Of a DNA stretch of 64,000 nt, positions 26,777-36,282 are shown piece after piece. The stretch is from NCBI GenBank assembly GCA_027483445.1, contig JAIXUS010000034.1, positions 1-64,000 of the forward strand, in the 5' to 3' direction. Source of the DNA: Bacteroidota bacterium (GTDB lineage Bacteria > Bacteroidota > Bacteroidia > M30B66). The number at the start of each line of letters is the position of its first letter. Positions within the stretch are counted from its first letter, which is position 1. The notes under the pieces were generated by a model. That model did no database searches. It had not been told where the DNA came from and worked only from the letters and a program-made list of their open reading frames with translations. Position numbers and translations under genes: made by a program.

Positions 26777-27086
26777 TGAATTTGAATATTCTATATCGCA
26801 CGCTCAAGTTATTATGGCCTTTCGAGTTCACATTGCTGTGCTGGAAATTCTAAACCTCTCCATTAATAAACATTAACTCCGATACTTATTACCAATCGTA
26901 CCTGCTTAACACTTCAATAAGACTCCATTGTGTGTTACTCAAATGTTAATGCTGTTGGGTGCAGTTAAATTTTTAGGTGGCCCTTGCGGGATGACCTCAT
27001 CTTATTTCGAGCATATCAATGCACCCAAATGTGCATTTGATAGTCAGTGCCGACAATGTATTTTGCACGCAAATACTATCGTTCAG

Positions 27087-28340
27087 ATGAAAAAACGTTG
27101 GCCCCTAATTTTTCCATTTTGTTTAGCCCTGTTGTTTTCAATTACAGCCAAAAGTCAAACAGTACCACAAGCCATCTCATATCAAGCCATTGCTAGAACG
27201 GCCAACGGAAGCGTCTATGTTAACCAATCGATTACGGTTCGCATCGGCATTCGTTCGGGAGGCGCAATCGGACCCCTATTGTATCAGGAGCTACACACCG
27301 CTCAAACGAATCAATTTGGGTTATTCAATTTACAAATTGGTCGGGGAAATCCTCAAATTGGCTCGTTTTCGGCCATTAATTGGGCTGACGCCAATCAGTA
27401 TTGCGATGTAGAAATTAACCTTGGAAATGGCTTTGTTTCTATCGGAAGTAATGAATTGTTGAGTGTGCCCTATGCATTTTATGCCCAGCAGGCCGCCAAT
27501 GGTGGAGGTGGTGAGCCCGGACCTCAAGGGCCTCCCGGTCCACAGGGAGAACCCGGTCCGCAAGGAGAGCCAGGGCTTACCGGACCAGTTGGGCCTGCAG
27601 GGCCAGCCGGACCACAAGGTGAAGCCGGACCACAAGGTCTACAGGGAATTACTGGGCCTGCTGGGCCTGCTGGTGCTACAGGACCGCAAGGTCCGGCCGG
27701 GCCACAGGGGCCACAGGGGCCAGCCGGAAGTGGTGGAGGTGCAGATTTAGTAACTGCAGATGCCGTTAGATTTGGAGCCACCGCCATAGCAGACCCTAGT
27801 CCGGTAAGCCTTGGTGGAGCCGGAACCGCTAGTGCAGCATCGCTTTGGCTGGAGAACACCACCGCTTTGTGTGCCGTATGCACCCAGCCCTACGCCCAAA
27901 GCTTGCCGAATTTTGCAGGCCAGGCCGAAGTGCTCGACATTCCCATACAAACCTACACCCTGGGCAATGATGCCACTGCCGGAAATGGTATTTTGGTGAT
28001 GGCCAACGTGACCATCAAATCGACCAACAATGCGAGCTCATTGGGAAACAGCAATCGTTTTAGTATTTGGGTACAACGGAGCACAACTGCCGACTTTAGC
28101 GCCAATGTGAGCAATGTTTACCGTGTAGAAGACGGGCTTTCGGGAGGCGTAAACAACATTTCCAATCCTGTTACCCTGGGCTCCGGCATCGCGTGTACTT
28201 CGATTATTTATCCTGATTTAAACCTCAGTCCCGGGACTTACTACTACCGACTTGTTTATCAAAACATCATGGGTTCGAACAACGGTCAAACGATTTTTGC
28301 CCAGGACCGAAACATGATTCTGATGGAAATCAGACGATAG
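27087..28340 (+). CDS. Secreted collagen-like triple-helix repeat protein
   Basis: The ATG at 27087 starts a clear signal peptide ([24 protein letters not shown]); the ORF track's 53 extra residues do not look like protein. The 417-residue product has an N-terminal domain common in Bacteroidota collagen-like proteins ([30 protein letters not shown]...[13 protein letters not shown]). About 24 uninterrupted Gly-X-Y triplets follow ([16 protein letters not shown]...). The C-terminal globular region (about 190 residues) is not recognised. It probably forms a surface fibre or stalk. It lies directly upstream of sufC but has no functional link to it. Confidence 0.85.
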   Translation: MKKRWPLIFPFCLALLFSITAKSQTVPQAISYQAIARTANGSVYVNQSITVRIGIRSGGAIGPLLYQELHTAQTNQFGLFNLQIGRGNPQIGSFSAINWADANQYCDVEINLGNGFVSIGSNELLSVPYAFYAQQAANGGGGEPGPQGPPGPQGEPGPQGEPGLTGPVGPAGPAGPQGEAGPQGLQGITGPAGPAGATGPQGPAGPQGPQGPAGSGGGADLVTADAVRFGATAIADPSPVSLGGAGTASAASLWLENTTALCAVCTQPYAQSLPNFAGQAEVLDIPIQTYTLGNDATAGNGILVMANVTIKSTNNASSLGNSNRFSIWVQRSTTADFSANVSNVYRVEDGLSGGVNNISNPVTLGSGIACTSIIYPDLNLSPGTYYYRLVYQNIMGSNNGQTIFAQDRNMILMEIRR

Positions 28341-28409
28341 GTCATCCCACGTTAGTGGAGATTTCCCGATGAAATCGCGAATTTATGAACATTGGATGCC
28401 CTGAACTGT

Positions 28410-28417
28410 TAATTTTG
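28410..28417 (+). promoter_or_regulatory. Candidate -7 element of the suf operon
   Basis: TAATTTTG matches TAnnTTTG and ends 49 bases before sufC. The nearest upstream TTG is only 15 bases away, so the -33 element is poor. Confidence 0.4.
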
Positions 28418-28466
28418 CAGATTATTTAGAACCGTTATAAACTGAAAACGGTCAACCTGCAAAACT

Positions 28467-29222
28467 ATGCTAAGCATCAAAAACCTGCATGCCCGAGTGG
28501 AGGAGAAGGAAATCCTCAAGGGCTTTTCGTTGGAAGTTAAACCCGGCGAGGTTCACGCAATAATGGGTCCGAATGGTTCCGGAAAATCTACGCTGGCATC
28601 GGTACTGGCTGGTCGCGAAGACTATGAAGTAACTGATGGAGAGATTTGGTTTGAAGGCAAAAATCTCATTGAGATGGCGCCGGAAGATCGTGCCCGCGAA
28701 GGTATTTTTCTGGCCTTTCAATATCCGGTTGAAATTCCGGGTGTGAGCATTACCAACTTTCTGAAGACGGCCATCAGCGAACAGCGCGAATACCGTGGAC
28801 TTCCGCCAATGGAGCCTAAAGACTTTCTGCAAATGATGAAAGAGAAGAAGGCCTTGGTTGAAATCGATACCAACCTTACGAATCGCTCTGTGAACGAAGG
28901 ATTTTCGGGTGGTGAAAAGAAGCGAAACGAGATTTTCCAGATGGCCATGCTCGACCCAAAATTGGCCATTCTCGATGAAACAGATTCGGGCCTCGACATT
29001 GATGCCTTGCGCATTGTGGCAACCGGCGTAACTCGCCTGAAACGCCCTGATAATGCGTGCATTGTTATTACTCACTATCAGCGCTTGCTGGATTATATTG
29101 TTCCGGATTTTGTGCACGTGCTCTATAATGGACGCATTGTAAAATCCGGCACCAAGGAACTGGCACTGGAGCTCGAAGAGAAAGGCTACGACTGGATTAA
29201 GAAAGAAGTGGCAGCTGTTTAA
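28467..29222 (+). CDS. sufC: Fe-S cluster assembly ATPase SufC
   Basis: SufC is the ABC-type ATPase of the SufBCD scaffold. The 251-residue protein has Walker A GPNGSGKST, the SufC-type signature SGGEKKRNEIFQM, Walker B LAILDETDSGLDIDAL, and the switch histidine in VITHYQRLLDYI. It is the first gene of a tight six-gene run. sufB, its usual upstream neighbour in Bacteroidota, is missing here. Confidence 0.97.
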   Translation: MLSIKNLHARVEEKEILKGFSLEVKPGEVHAIMGPNGSGKSTLASVLAGREDYEVTDGEIWFEGKNLIEMAPEDRAREGIFLAFQYPVEIPGVSITNFLKTAISEQREYRGLPPMEPKDFLQMMKEKKALVEIDTNLTNRSVNEGFSGGEKKRNEIFQMAMLDPKLAILDETDSGLDIDALRIVATGVTRLKRPDNACIVITHYQRLLDYIVPDFVHVLYNGRIVKSGTKELALELEEKGYDWIKKEVAAV

Positions 29223-29239
29223 CCGTTAATCGAACAGAC

Positions 29240-30550
29240 ATGTCAGACGTAATTTCAGGAATACCACTAACCGAGCGGCTTTTGGCCGACTATGCTCTAC
29301 GGAGAGAGGCTTTACACAGCGACAATCCGATGGTGCAAGCCTGGCGTGACAAAGCGGCTGAGGCCTTCCGAAAAACTGGGTTTCCGGCTCGAAAAGACGA
29401 AGAGTATCGATACATACCGTTCGATAAGTTTTTGCGCGATTTAAGTCATCCGCTGAGCGGCCCCGAAAAAAAGCACCCGCTAAAGGCCTCGTCGCTGATC
29501 GACCCGGAAGCGCCGCTTATTGTTTTACGGAATGGCTATTTCTCCCCTTCAGACAGCCGTCTTGAAGGCCTTGAAAAAGGACTTCACATTGAGTCGTTGC
29601 AGGGAGCCATTGCCGGCAAAAACACCACTGCATTGGCCCACCTTAGCGGCATTTCGGATGTGGAGTCAGATCCGCTACTCTCGTTGAACAGCGCGCTTTT
29701 TCAGGATGGCGTGTTTGTTCATATTGCCAAAGGCGCGCAACTCAACAAGCCCGTGCAGATATTTCAGCACTTCGAGGCCGACGAGCCCACCCTTATTCAG
29801 CCTCGCGTATTGGTGGTTGCCGAAGAAAATTCTGAGGCCAATTTTGTGCATTTGGCCGATAACAATCAAAGTACGGCTGCTTTCCTGAACTGCGCCATCG
29901 AGGTGTGCGTATTGAAGTCGGCAAGAATTACCCTTGCACAGGTGTTTAATCAGCCGGGGCTTTCGGCCACACAACATACCGAAGCACAAGTTCACCGCGA
30001 TGCCGTGTTTAGTCACTACTCATTTTCGTTACAGGGTAAACTGCTTCGAAACACGCTCAATGTAGTGCTGAGTGAGTCGCATTGCGAAGCGCACTTGTAC
30101 GGGTTTTATCATCCATCCAAAGACGAGCTTTTCGACAGCCACACCCTGGTTGATCACCGTATGCCGAACTGCCAAAGCAACGAGCTTTACAAAGGTGTGG
30201 TGAGCGACAATGGCACAGCGGTATTTAACGGCAAAGTGTATGTGCGTCAGGATGCGCAAAAAACCAATGCCTATCAGAGCAACAAAAACATTCTGATGAG
30301 CGAAGAAGCCACGGTAAACACCAAGCCTCAGCTGGAAATTTACGCCGATGACGTGAAGTGTTCGCATGGATCGTCAACCGGAGTAATTGACCCTGAACAG
30401 CTGTTTTACCTCCGTAGCCGTGGAATTACTACACAGAAGGCTAAATCGTTGCTTCTTCAGGCCTATGCCGGAGAAATTCTCGAACAAGTACCTACAGAGC
30501 ATTTGCGTTTAGCCCTAACCGATATCCTCCATGCCCGTTTCTCCATCTGA
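29240..30550 (+). CDS. sufD: Fe-S cluster assembly protein SufD
   Basis: SufD is the beta-helix scaffold subunit that pairs with SufB. The 436-residue protein carries KDEEYRYIPFDKFL, the SufBD core GFYHPSKDELFDSHTLVDHRMPNCQSNELYKGVVSDNGTAVFNGKVYVRQDAQKTNAYQSNKNIL, and the HGSSTGVIDPEQLFYLRSRGI motif with the conserved histidine. It lies 17 bases after sufC. Confidence 0.96.
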   Translation: MSDVISGIPLTERLLADYALRREALHSDNPMVQAWRDKAAEAFRKTGFPARKDEEYRYIPFDKFLRDLSHPLSGPEKKHPLKASSLIDPEAPLIVLRNGYFSPSDSRLEGLEKGLHIESLQGAIAGKNTTALAHLSGISDVESDPLLSLNSALFQDGVFVHIAKGAQLNKPVQIFQHFEADEPTLIQPRVLVVAEENSEANFVHLADNNQSTAAFLNCAIEVCVLKSARITLAQVFNQPGLSATQHTEAQVHRDAVFSHYSFSLQGKLLRNTLNVVLSESHCEAHLYGFYHPSKDELFDSHTLVDHRMPNCQSNELYKGVVSDNGTAVFNGKVYVRQDAQKTNAYQSNKNILMSEEATVNTKPQLEIYADDVKCSHGSSTGVIDPEQLFYLRSRGITTQKAKSLLLQAYAGEILEQVPTEHLRLALTDILHARFSI

Positions 30551-30560
30551 CATTTCTGTA

Positions 30561-31784
30561 ATGGGTGCATTTGATGTAGAGCAAGTTCGCAGCGACTTTC
30601 CGATTCTCCATCAAACGGTGAATGGGAAGCCGTTGGTGTATTTCGACAATGGTGCAACGTCGCAAAAACCACGTCAGGTCATCCATGCAATGGTTGATTA
30701 TTATGAAGGGTACAATGCGAACATTCACCGTGGAGTGCATCACCTCAGTCAGAAGGCTACTGCGGCCTATGAACAGGCCCGTGAAACCCTGAGGAGTTTT
30801 TTGGGTGCAGCCAATGCGGATCAAATCATCTTTACCAAAGGAACCACAGAAGGCATCAATCTGGTGGCTCAAACCTGGGGTAGAAATTACCTGAAGGAGG
30901 GCGATGAGATTGTAATTACAGCCATGGAGCACCACGCCAACATTGTACCTTGGCAGATGGTGGCCGAAGAAACCGGTGCTGTGCTCAGAGTAATTCCCAT
31001 GAGTACCGATGGGGTGTTGGATTTAGAGGCGGCAGAAGCCTTGATTGGCGCACGCACGCGCATGGTTTCGGTGGTGCATGTTTCAAATGCGCTAGGGACC
31101 ATCAATCCGGTTCAGGAAATTATTGCTCTGGCGAAGAAAACCGGCGCTTTGACTTTGATTGACGGCGCACAGGCTGTTCCGCATTTTAAGGTTGATGTTC
31201 AGGCGCTCGACTGTGATTTTTACGTGTTTTCGGCACACAAACTTTTTGGCCCTACCGGGATGGGTGTATTGTATGGCAAGGCCGACATTCTCGCCCAAAT
31301 TCCACCCTACCAAGGTGGTGGCGACATGATTCGCGAGGTGAGTTTTGAACGTACAACGTACAATGAGCCTCCGCTAAAGTTTGAAGCCGGAACTCCCAAT
31401 ATTGAAGGAGCCATTAGCATGGCTGCAGCGGTAAAGTATTGGCTCTCTTTAGACCACCATGCCGTGCAAGAGCATGAAAACGACTTGCTGCACTACGGCA
31501 CAGAGCAATTAAAAGCAACCGGATTTATTCGCATTGTGGGAGAGGCTCCAGCCAAGGTTCCTGTGATTTCCTTTTTAATGGACGGCGCGCATCCTTATGA
31601 TGTAGGTTTTATTCTCGACAAAGAGGGCATTGCCGTAAGAACGGGTCATCATTGCGCACAGCCCATCATGGATTTTTTGCAAATTCCCGGTACGCTGAGA
31701 GCTTCGTTCGCCTTTTACAACACGCGGGCGGAAATCGACCGGATGGTTAATGCCCTTCATCTCGCCAAAAAGATGTTGTTATGA
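30561..31784 (+). CDS. sufS: Cysteine desulfurase SufS
   Basis: SufS is a class V aminotransferase-fold PLP enzyme that mobilises sulfur from cysteine. Key features are FDNGATSQKP, the PLP lysine in YVFSAHKLFGPTGMGVLYGK, and the catalytic cysteine loop VRTGHHCAQPIM. I place the start at the ATG at 30561 (MGAFDVEQVRSDFPIL), which matches family N-termini. The ORF track's ATG at 30531 would overlap sufD by 20 bases. The stop codon overlaps sufE's ATG. Confidence 0.96.
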   Translation: MGAFDVEQVRSDFPILHQTVNGKPLVYFDNGATSQKPRQVIHAMVDYYEGYNANIHRGVHHLSQKATAAYEQARETLRSFLGAANADQIIFTKGTTEGINLVAQTWGRNYLKEGDEIVITAMEHHANIVPWQMVAEETGAVLRVIPMSTDGVLDLEAAEALIGARTRMVSVVHVSNALGTINPVQEIIALAKKTGALTLIDGAQAVPHFKVDVQALDCDFYVFSAHKLFGPTGMGVLYGKADILAQIPPYQGGGDMIREVSFERTTYNEPPLKFEAGTPNIEGAISMAAAVKYWLSLDHHAVQEHENDLLHYGTEQLKATGFIRIVGEAPAKVPVISFLMDGAHPYDVGFILDKEGIAVRTGHHCAQPIMDFLQIPGTLRASFAFYNTRAEIDRMVNALHLAKKMLL

Positions 31785-32197
31785 GTATTGAGGCCAAACA
31801 AGCAGAGATTGCCGAAGAATTTTCGCTGTTCGACGATTGGCAGGAGAAGCTCCAATTGGTTATCGATACCGGTGAAACCCTCAAGCCTATGGCTTCGGAG
31901 CTTCAAACGGAAGAGCACCGCATTCATGGATGTCAGAATAAAGTATACCTCGTGAGCCAGCTGGAAAATGGACTTCTGCATTATCAGGGCTCCAGCGAGG
32001 CGCAAATTCCACGTGGCTTGCTGGCCTTGCTTATTCGGTTGGTGAACGATGAAAAGCCCGAAGAGGTGGTTCAAGCCAAGCTTGATGTATTCGAAAAAGT
32101 GGGAATCAAAGACACCCTGTCGATGCAACGAGCCGTAGGTTTAGAATCGATGATTCGGCAGGTTAAACTTGAGGCCGCCCGCCACATACATAGTTAA
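31781..32197 (+). CDS. sufE: Sulfur acceptor protein SufE
   Basis: SufE takes persulfide sulfur from SufS and passes it to the scaffold. The 138-residue length is typical. The acceptor cysteine is in HRIHGCQNKVYLVSQ, and RGLLALLIRLVNDEKPEEV is conserved. Its ATG overlaps the sufS stop codon (ATGA). Confidence 0.95.
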   Translation: MSIEAKQAEIAEEFSLFDDWQEKLQLVIDTGETLKPMASELQTEEHRIHGCQNKVYLVSQLENGLLHYQGSSEAQIPRGLLALLIRLVNDEKPEEVVQAKLDVFEKVGIKDTLSMQRAVGLESMIRQVKLEAARHIHS

Positions 32198-32518
32198 ATG
32201 ATGGAAAAGACCATTGAACAACTCGAAAACGATGTGGTAGATGTAATTCGCACCTGCTACGACCCGGAAATCCCGGTGAACATCTACGAGCTGGGATTAA
32301 TCTATGAGATTCGAATCAACGAAAATCGGGATGTACACGTTATGATGACCCTCACCTCTCCATCGTGCCCGGTTGCCGAAACACTGCCGCCTGATGTGGA
32401 GAATAAAATTGCCGGCGTGCCCGGAGTGAGTTCCGCGAAAGTGGAAATCACCTTTGAGCCACCCTGGGACCAAAGCATGATGAGTGAGGAAGCAAAACTG
32501 GAACTAGGCTTTTTGTAA
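32198..32518 (+). CDS. DUF59/MIP18-type Fe-S assembly factor (SufT-like)
   Basis: The 106-residue protein has the MIP18 family core DVVDVIRTCYDPEIPVNIYELGLIYEIRI, MMTLTSPSCPVAETLP with the conserved cysteine, and VEITFEPPWDQSMMSEEAKLELGF. Relatives (SufT, PaaD-like) help mature Fe-S proteins. It abuts sufE with no gap. Confidence 0.92.
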   Translation: MMEKTIEQLENDVVDVIRTCYDPEIPVNIYELGLIYEIRINENRDVHVMMTLTSPSCPVAETLPPDVENKIAGVPGVSSAKVEITFEPPWDQSMMSEEAKLELGFL

Positions 32519-32520
32519 AC

Positions 32521-33033
32521 ATGGATGAGCAAATTGTCAATAAAGTCGCCAACAGTGGCCTTGTAAATTTTGACCTTGAAGACTACTACGTTCGTGGTCC
32601 TAGGAAGCATATCGACCTTAAAGATCAGCTCTATATGGGGCTCATTCTTAAGGAGAAGGATTTCAGGGAATGGATCAAAAACAACGACTGGTCGGCCTAC
32701 GCCGGATGCTATGTTTCGGTAAACTGCACAGAAGACGCCATTGTACCCGTTTGGGCATTTATGCTCGTGGCCTCGGCTTTAGCTCCTTATGCTAAAAAAG
32801 TAGTTTTCGGCGATTCCGAGCAACTAGAAACCGCGCTGTACAAAGAAGTAATCGATCAACTCGACACGACTGCGTTCGCAGACCAACGTTTGATTATTAA
32901 AGGTTGCGGCAATCTACCTGTTCCCCGGTCGGCGTTTGTGATGCTCACCGCGAAACTTCAGCCTATAGCGAAAAGCGTGATGTATGGTGAGGCTTGTTCG
33001 ACGGTGCCGATTTATAAGAAAACAAGCCAATAA
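32521..33033 (+). CDS. DUF2480 family protein of the SUF operon
   Basis: The 170-residue protein matches the Bacteroidota DUF2480 family (MDEQIVNKVANSGLVNFDLEDYY, DWSAYAGCYVSVNCTEDAIVPVWAFMLV, LIIKGCGNLPVPRSAFVML). The family is usually found inside suf operons and its biochemical role is unknown. Conserved cysteines in GCYVSVNC and KGCG could bind a cluster or metal. It lies 2 bases after the DUF59 gene and closes the operon. Confidence 0.88.
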   Translation: MDEQIVNKVANSGLVNFDLEDYYVRGPRKHIDLKDQLYMGLILKEKDFREWIKNNDWSAYAGCYVSVNCTEDAIVPVWAFMLVASALAPYAKKVVFGDSEQLETALYKEVIDQLDTTAFADQRLIIKGCGNLPVPRSAFVMLTAKLQPIAKSVMYGEACSTVPIYKKTSQ

Positions 33034-33085
33034 GCGCTTCATCCATCATCGATTGTAAGCCGTACTGGGGAAAACCCTGAGTCGT

Positions 33086-35056
33086 GTGGTGATTTTGAGA
33101 ATTGTTACTTACTTTCACTTTGTGAAGCACTGCATTCTCAGGGTTCTGTTAGTTTGTTTTTCCCTTACGGGGATGGTCATCAGCGCGTATGCGCAAGACA
33201 ATAAGCGCCCTTCAAACGACTCGCTCCGCAGGATTTTGAATGACCGTAACTCAGACGACTCGCTGAGAATTCGTGCCTTGAATGCATTGGCAAGCGGCTA
33301 TTTGATGGTTCGCCCTGATTCGGCAAACTTCTTTGCCAAAGGCTTGTTGACAGAGGCTCAAAAACAGGGCAACATTCGCAACGAAGGTGAGGCGTACCGC
33401 TTGCTGGCCATCAGCTCAACGTTTTTAGGACAGCAAAAAGAAGCCCTCGAGTTTATTTCAAAAAGCATCCGGATTTTTGAGGCGGCAGGAATGATGGATA
33501 AGGTGGAAATGGCCACCTCGAACCGCGGAAACATTGAATCCAGCTTTGGAGATTATCGCTCAGCCCTGACGCACTACAAGGAGGCTTTGAGATTGGCCCT
33601 GGAGCGAAACGATACCGCCAAAATAGGTGGAGCCTTGATTAATCTGGGAGTGGTGTATGAAAAGTTAAAGGAGAACGCACTGGCCGAGCGCAATTATAAG
33701 GCTGCACTTCAACTTTTTTTACCCTTGCAGAATAAGACCGCTCTGGCTAACCTTTACAACAATTTCGCGGTGGTGAGTGCTGCCCAAAAGAAGCACAAAC
33801 AAGCCATGATGCTGTACCGGAAAGGTCTTGACTTGTCGCAGCAAATTGGCGACCTCCGTCTGGAGCTAACCTTAACCAACAACATTGGCTACGTCCACCT
33901 CGAAACTGCCCAGTACGACTCGGCGCTTATGTATCAGCAGCGGGCTCTTGAAGGACGAATCGCCATTAACGATTTGATGGGACGCATAGAATCCCACCTG
34001 GGTCTGGGTGAGGTTTACCACAATTTAAAAGATTACCCTTCGGCCATGCAGCATTTAGAAACCGCCCTTCAACTGGCCGATTCTTCGATGAATTACCCTT
34101 TGCAAGCTGATGTACATAAATGGTTGTATAAAACCCATAAATCGCTCGGCAACAGCAACAAAGCACTGTATCATTTTGAGAGTCAAAATGCGCTGCTCGA
34201 CACGATACAAAAAGAAGAGCTGCGGCAAAGCCTGATGAGTCAACAGTTTCAGGTTGAACTCTCCCAGCAGGAGGCCTCATTTGCGAAAGAGAAAATGAGG
34301 GCTTCGGAGGCACTTCAGCGTCGAAACCAACAAATTGTCGGACTCATTATTTTGGCCTTCCTGTTTATTGCGGCGAGTGTCGTGTTCTACCGCCAACGGA
34401 GGCGCATTCAAATTGAGCAACAAAAAAGCGAACGTCTTTTGCTGAATATTTTGCCGGCGGCTACTGCCCGAGAGCTCAAGGAAAAAGGCCATTCGGAGGT
34501 TCAAACCCTCCAGTATACAACCGTGCTGTTTAGCGACTTTGTAGGATTTACAGAACTGAGTGCTCGTTTGAGTCCCGCCGCACTTATAGAGCTGCTCAAC
34601 CGGCATTTCTCGGCGTTCGATGAAATCATGCAAGCGCATGGTCTCGAGAAAATCAAAACCATTGGTGATGCCTATATGGCGGCAGCCGGCGTTCCCAATG
34701 CGAGTTTAAACCATGCCGAGCAGGCAGCTAAAGCGGCGCTTGCCATGAAACAGTTTGTAGCCAAAGTATTTGAGGAGTCTGAAGGTAAAAATGCCTTCCA
34801 AATTCGTATTGGTTTGCACAGCGGGCCCGTGATGGCCGGAATTGTAGGAAAGCAGAAGTTCCAGTATGACATTTGGGGCGAAACGGTCAACAAAGCCTCA
34901 CGCATGGAAAGCTCAGGCGTGGTTGGAACCATCAATGTGAGCCGGGAAACTGCCGAGCTGCTTAACCGGCAGTTCGAGCTAAGCCCTCGCGGCGAAATCG
35001 AAGTAAAAGGACTTGGGCCCCAACCCATGTATTTGTTGGTTGGCGAAAAATCGTAA
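33086..35056 (+). CDS. Membrane adenylate cyclase with periplasmic TPR sensor
   Basis: The 656-residue protein has an N-terminal signal/anchor, about 330 residues of TPRs, one membrane span near 416-434 (IVGLIILAFLFIAASVVFY), and a class III cyclase domain at about 479-640. Catalytic residues look complete. Metal aspartates are in TTVLFSDFVGFT and KIKTIGDAYM. The substrate Lys is in EKIKTIGD and the Asp in FQYDIWGETVNKASRM, a pattern that favours ATP over GTP. The transition-state Asn/Arg are in the same motif. It is thus a probable envelope-signal-driven cAMP source. The start is uncertain: GTG at 33086, or GTG at 33122, which gives a cleaner signal peptide (KHCILRVLLVCFSLTGMVISAYAQ). Confidence 0.88.
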   Translation: MVILRIVTYFHFVKHCILRVLLVCFSLTGMVISAYAQDNKRPSNDSLRRILNDRNSDDSLRIRALNALASGYLMVRPDSANFFAKGLLTEAQKQGNIRNEGEAYRLLAISSTFLGQQKEALEFISKSIRIFEAAGMMDKVEMATSNRGNIESSFGDYRSALTHYKEALRLALERNDTAKIGGALINLGVVYEKLKENALAERNYKAALQLFLPLQNKTALANLYNNFAVVSAAQKKHKQAMMLYRKGLDLSQQIGDLRLELTLTNNIGYVHLETAQYDSALMYQQRALEGRIAINDLMGRIESHLGLGEVYHNLKDYPSAMQHLETALQLADSSMNYPLQADVHKWLYKTHKSLGNSNKALYHFESQNALLDTIQKEELRQSLMSQQFQVELSQQEASFAKEKMRASEALQRRNQQIVGLIILAFLFIAASVVFYRQRRRIQIEQQKSERLLLNILPAATARELKEKGHSEVQTLQYTTVLFSDFVGFTELSARLSPAALIELLNRHFSAFDEIMQAHGLEKIKTIGDAYMAAAGVPNASLNHAEQAAKAALAMKQFVAKVFEESEGKNAFQIRIGLHSGPVMAGIVGKQKFQYDIWGETVNKASRMESSGVVGTINVSRETAELLNRQFELSPRGEIEVKGLGPQPMYLLVGEKS

Positions 35057-35069
35057 CCACTTTGAATGC

Positions 35070-36227
35070 TTACTTTGCTCCCGGTCGCTTCGGCGGATTC
35101 GCACCCGGACGAGCCGGTGGCGCCAACTTACTATCACACATTTCCTTTTGCTTTTTTGGATATTCTTCAGCAGGCTGGATGGCAGAAGCGGCCGCATACT
35201 TTTCTCCGGCTTCTTTAAACTTTCCTTCTTTGAATAACTGATCAGCCTGAGCAATCAATTCGTTGTATTGACTTGCTTTAACTTCCGGTTTTGACTGCAC
35301 AGCCACATTTCCTTTTGTGGGAGCGGCCTGTTCGGTCTTCACCGGGGTATTGCTCGGAGCGCTGGAGGGCTCGGCCGGAGACTGCCCAAGTTTGGGAGCA
35401 CTGTTCGGGTTAAAGGCTTCAGCGGTGTAGAACTGTGCTCTGTGTTCTTTTCGGTATTCATGAGGATTTACAGTGTATTCGCCCCAAATGGAGTTCCCCA
35501 GCGGAGTTTTCACTGCAAATCGAACCTGTAGGGGCAAATTGGTGTTGATCCACGAAGGTAGCGTAGAAGTTAGCGCCAAGGCATTGCCGTTGTTGAGCGT
35601 TCCCTGAAGAGGCTCTTCAAACTTTCTCCACGTTGAAGCGGCCTCCTGCTTTAAGAACAATTCAAAATCGCTGCGCTCGAACTTCAGTGGACCTTCCTTT
35701 TCAGCATACTTTGAGCGGAGGTCAGCGTTTTCGATAAAAGCCGCGAAGGCCAAGCAGAGCTTTTTCTCCGGTTGAATTTTGTCGTTGCTCGAACGCCACA
35801 TGTATTTATCCAAAACAATAGGCTTTGAAAAATCGGCTGCCACTTGTGTTCCACGAGCGAAAACCTCATTGCCCAGCACGGTTGGCATAATCACTTCATA
35901 TTCAATGGGTTTAGCAAGATCTACACGCTTTATATTTACCTTAAGGTCCACTTTAAAGTCGTACTGTCCTTGTGCATTCCGGTCGGCTTTAACGGCGGCC
36001 CTGGCCCTATCGCCACTTTTTTGTTCAGGATTGTGAATTTCAACCTCAACATTGGTGACCAAAGCCGTAGACCCCGAAGCAGTATACCAGCTCAATCGGT
36101 CGTTGTTTTGGCTTAGCTGCGATGCCACGCTCGAATTTACACCTTGAATGGAGAGTTTCAACGTTTGTTGCGCGTTGGCTGAGCTCCATAAAATTCCACA
36201 AAAAGCGAGGGTCAGTAAATGTTTCAT
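35070..36227 (-). CDS. Secreted hypothetical protein with proline-rich basic tail
   Basis: The 385-residue protein has a signal peptide (MKHLLTLAFCGILWSSANAQ). A beta-rich body follows with no domain I recognise (LKLSIQGVNSSVASQLSQNNDRLSWYTASGSTALVTNVEVE). Next are a Pro/Ser-rich linker, a single TPR-like helix pair (ELIAQADQLFKEGKFKEAGEKYAAASAIQP), and a KLAPPARPGANPPKRPGAK tail. It converges with the cyclase gene at 13 bases' distance and has a perfect promoter of its own. Confidence 0.75.
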   Translation of the reverse strand: MKHLLTLAFCGILWSSANAQQTLKLSIQGVNSSVASQLSQNNDRLSWYTASGSTALVTNVEVEIHNPEQKSGDRARAAVKADRNAQGQYDFKVDLKVNIKRVDLAKPIEYEVIMPTVLGNEVFARGTQVAADFSKPIVLDKYMWRSSNDKIQPEKKLCLAFAAFIENADLRSKYAEKEGPLKFERSDFELFLKQEAASTWRKFEEPLQGTLNNGNALALTSTLPSWINTNLPLQVRFAVKTPLGNSIWGEYTVNPHEYRKEHRAQFYTAEAFNPNSAPKLGQSPAEPSSAPSNTPVKTEQAAPTKGNVAVQSKPEVKASQYNELIAQADQLFKEGKFKEAGEKYAAASAIQPAEEYPKKQKEMCDSKLAPPARPGANPPKRPGAK

Positions 36228-36243
36228 GAGGAGGGATTTGTGG

Positions 36244-36273
36244 CAAAAATAATGAATGCAATAACTTATGCAA
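36244..36273 (-). promoter_or_regulatory. Consensus promoter of the secreted hypothetical gene
   Basis: The minus strand reads TTG-N19-TATTTTTG, a perfect match and ideal spacing, with the -7 element ending 16 bases before the ATG. Confidence 0.75.
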
Positions 36274-36282
36274 AAGTTTGAT

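Noticed and set aside
27524-27883. 119-residue antisense ORF rich in GPCGP repeats
   Set aside because: It is the mirror of the Gly-X-Y repeat of the collagen-like gene. Open only because of the repeat's composition.
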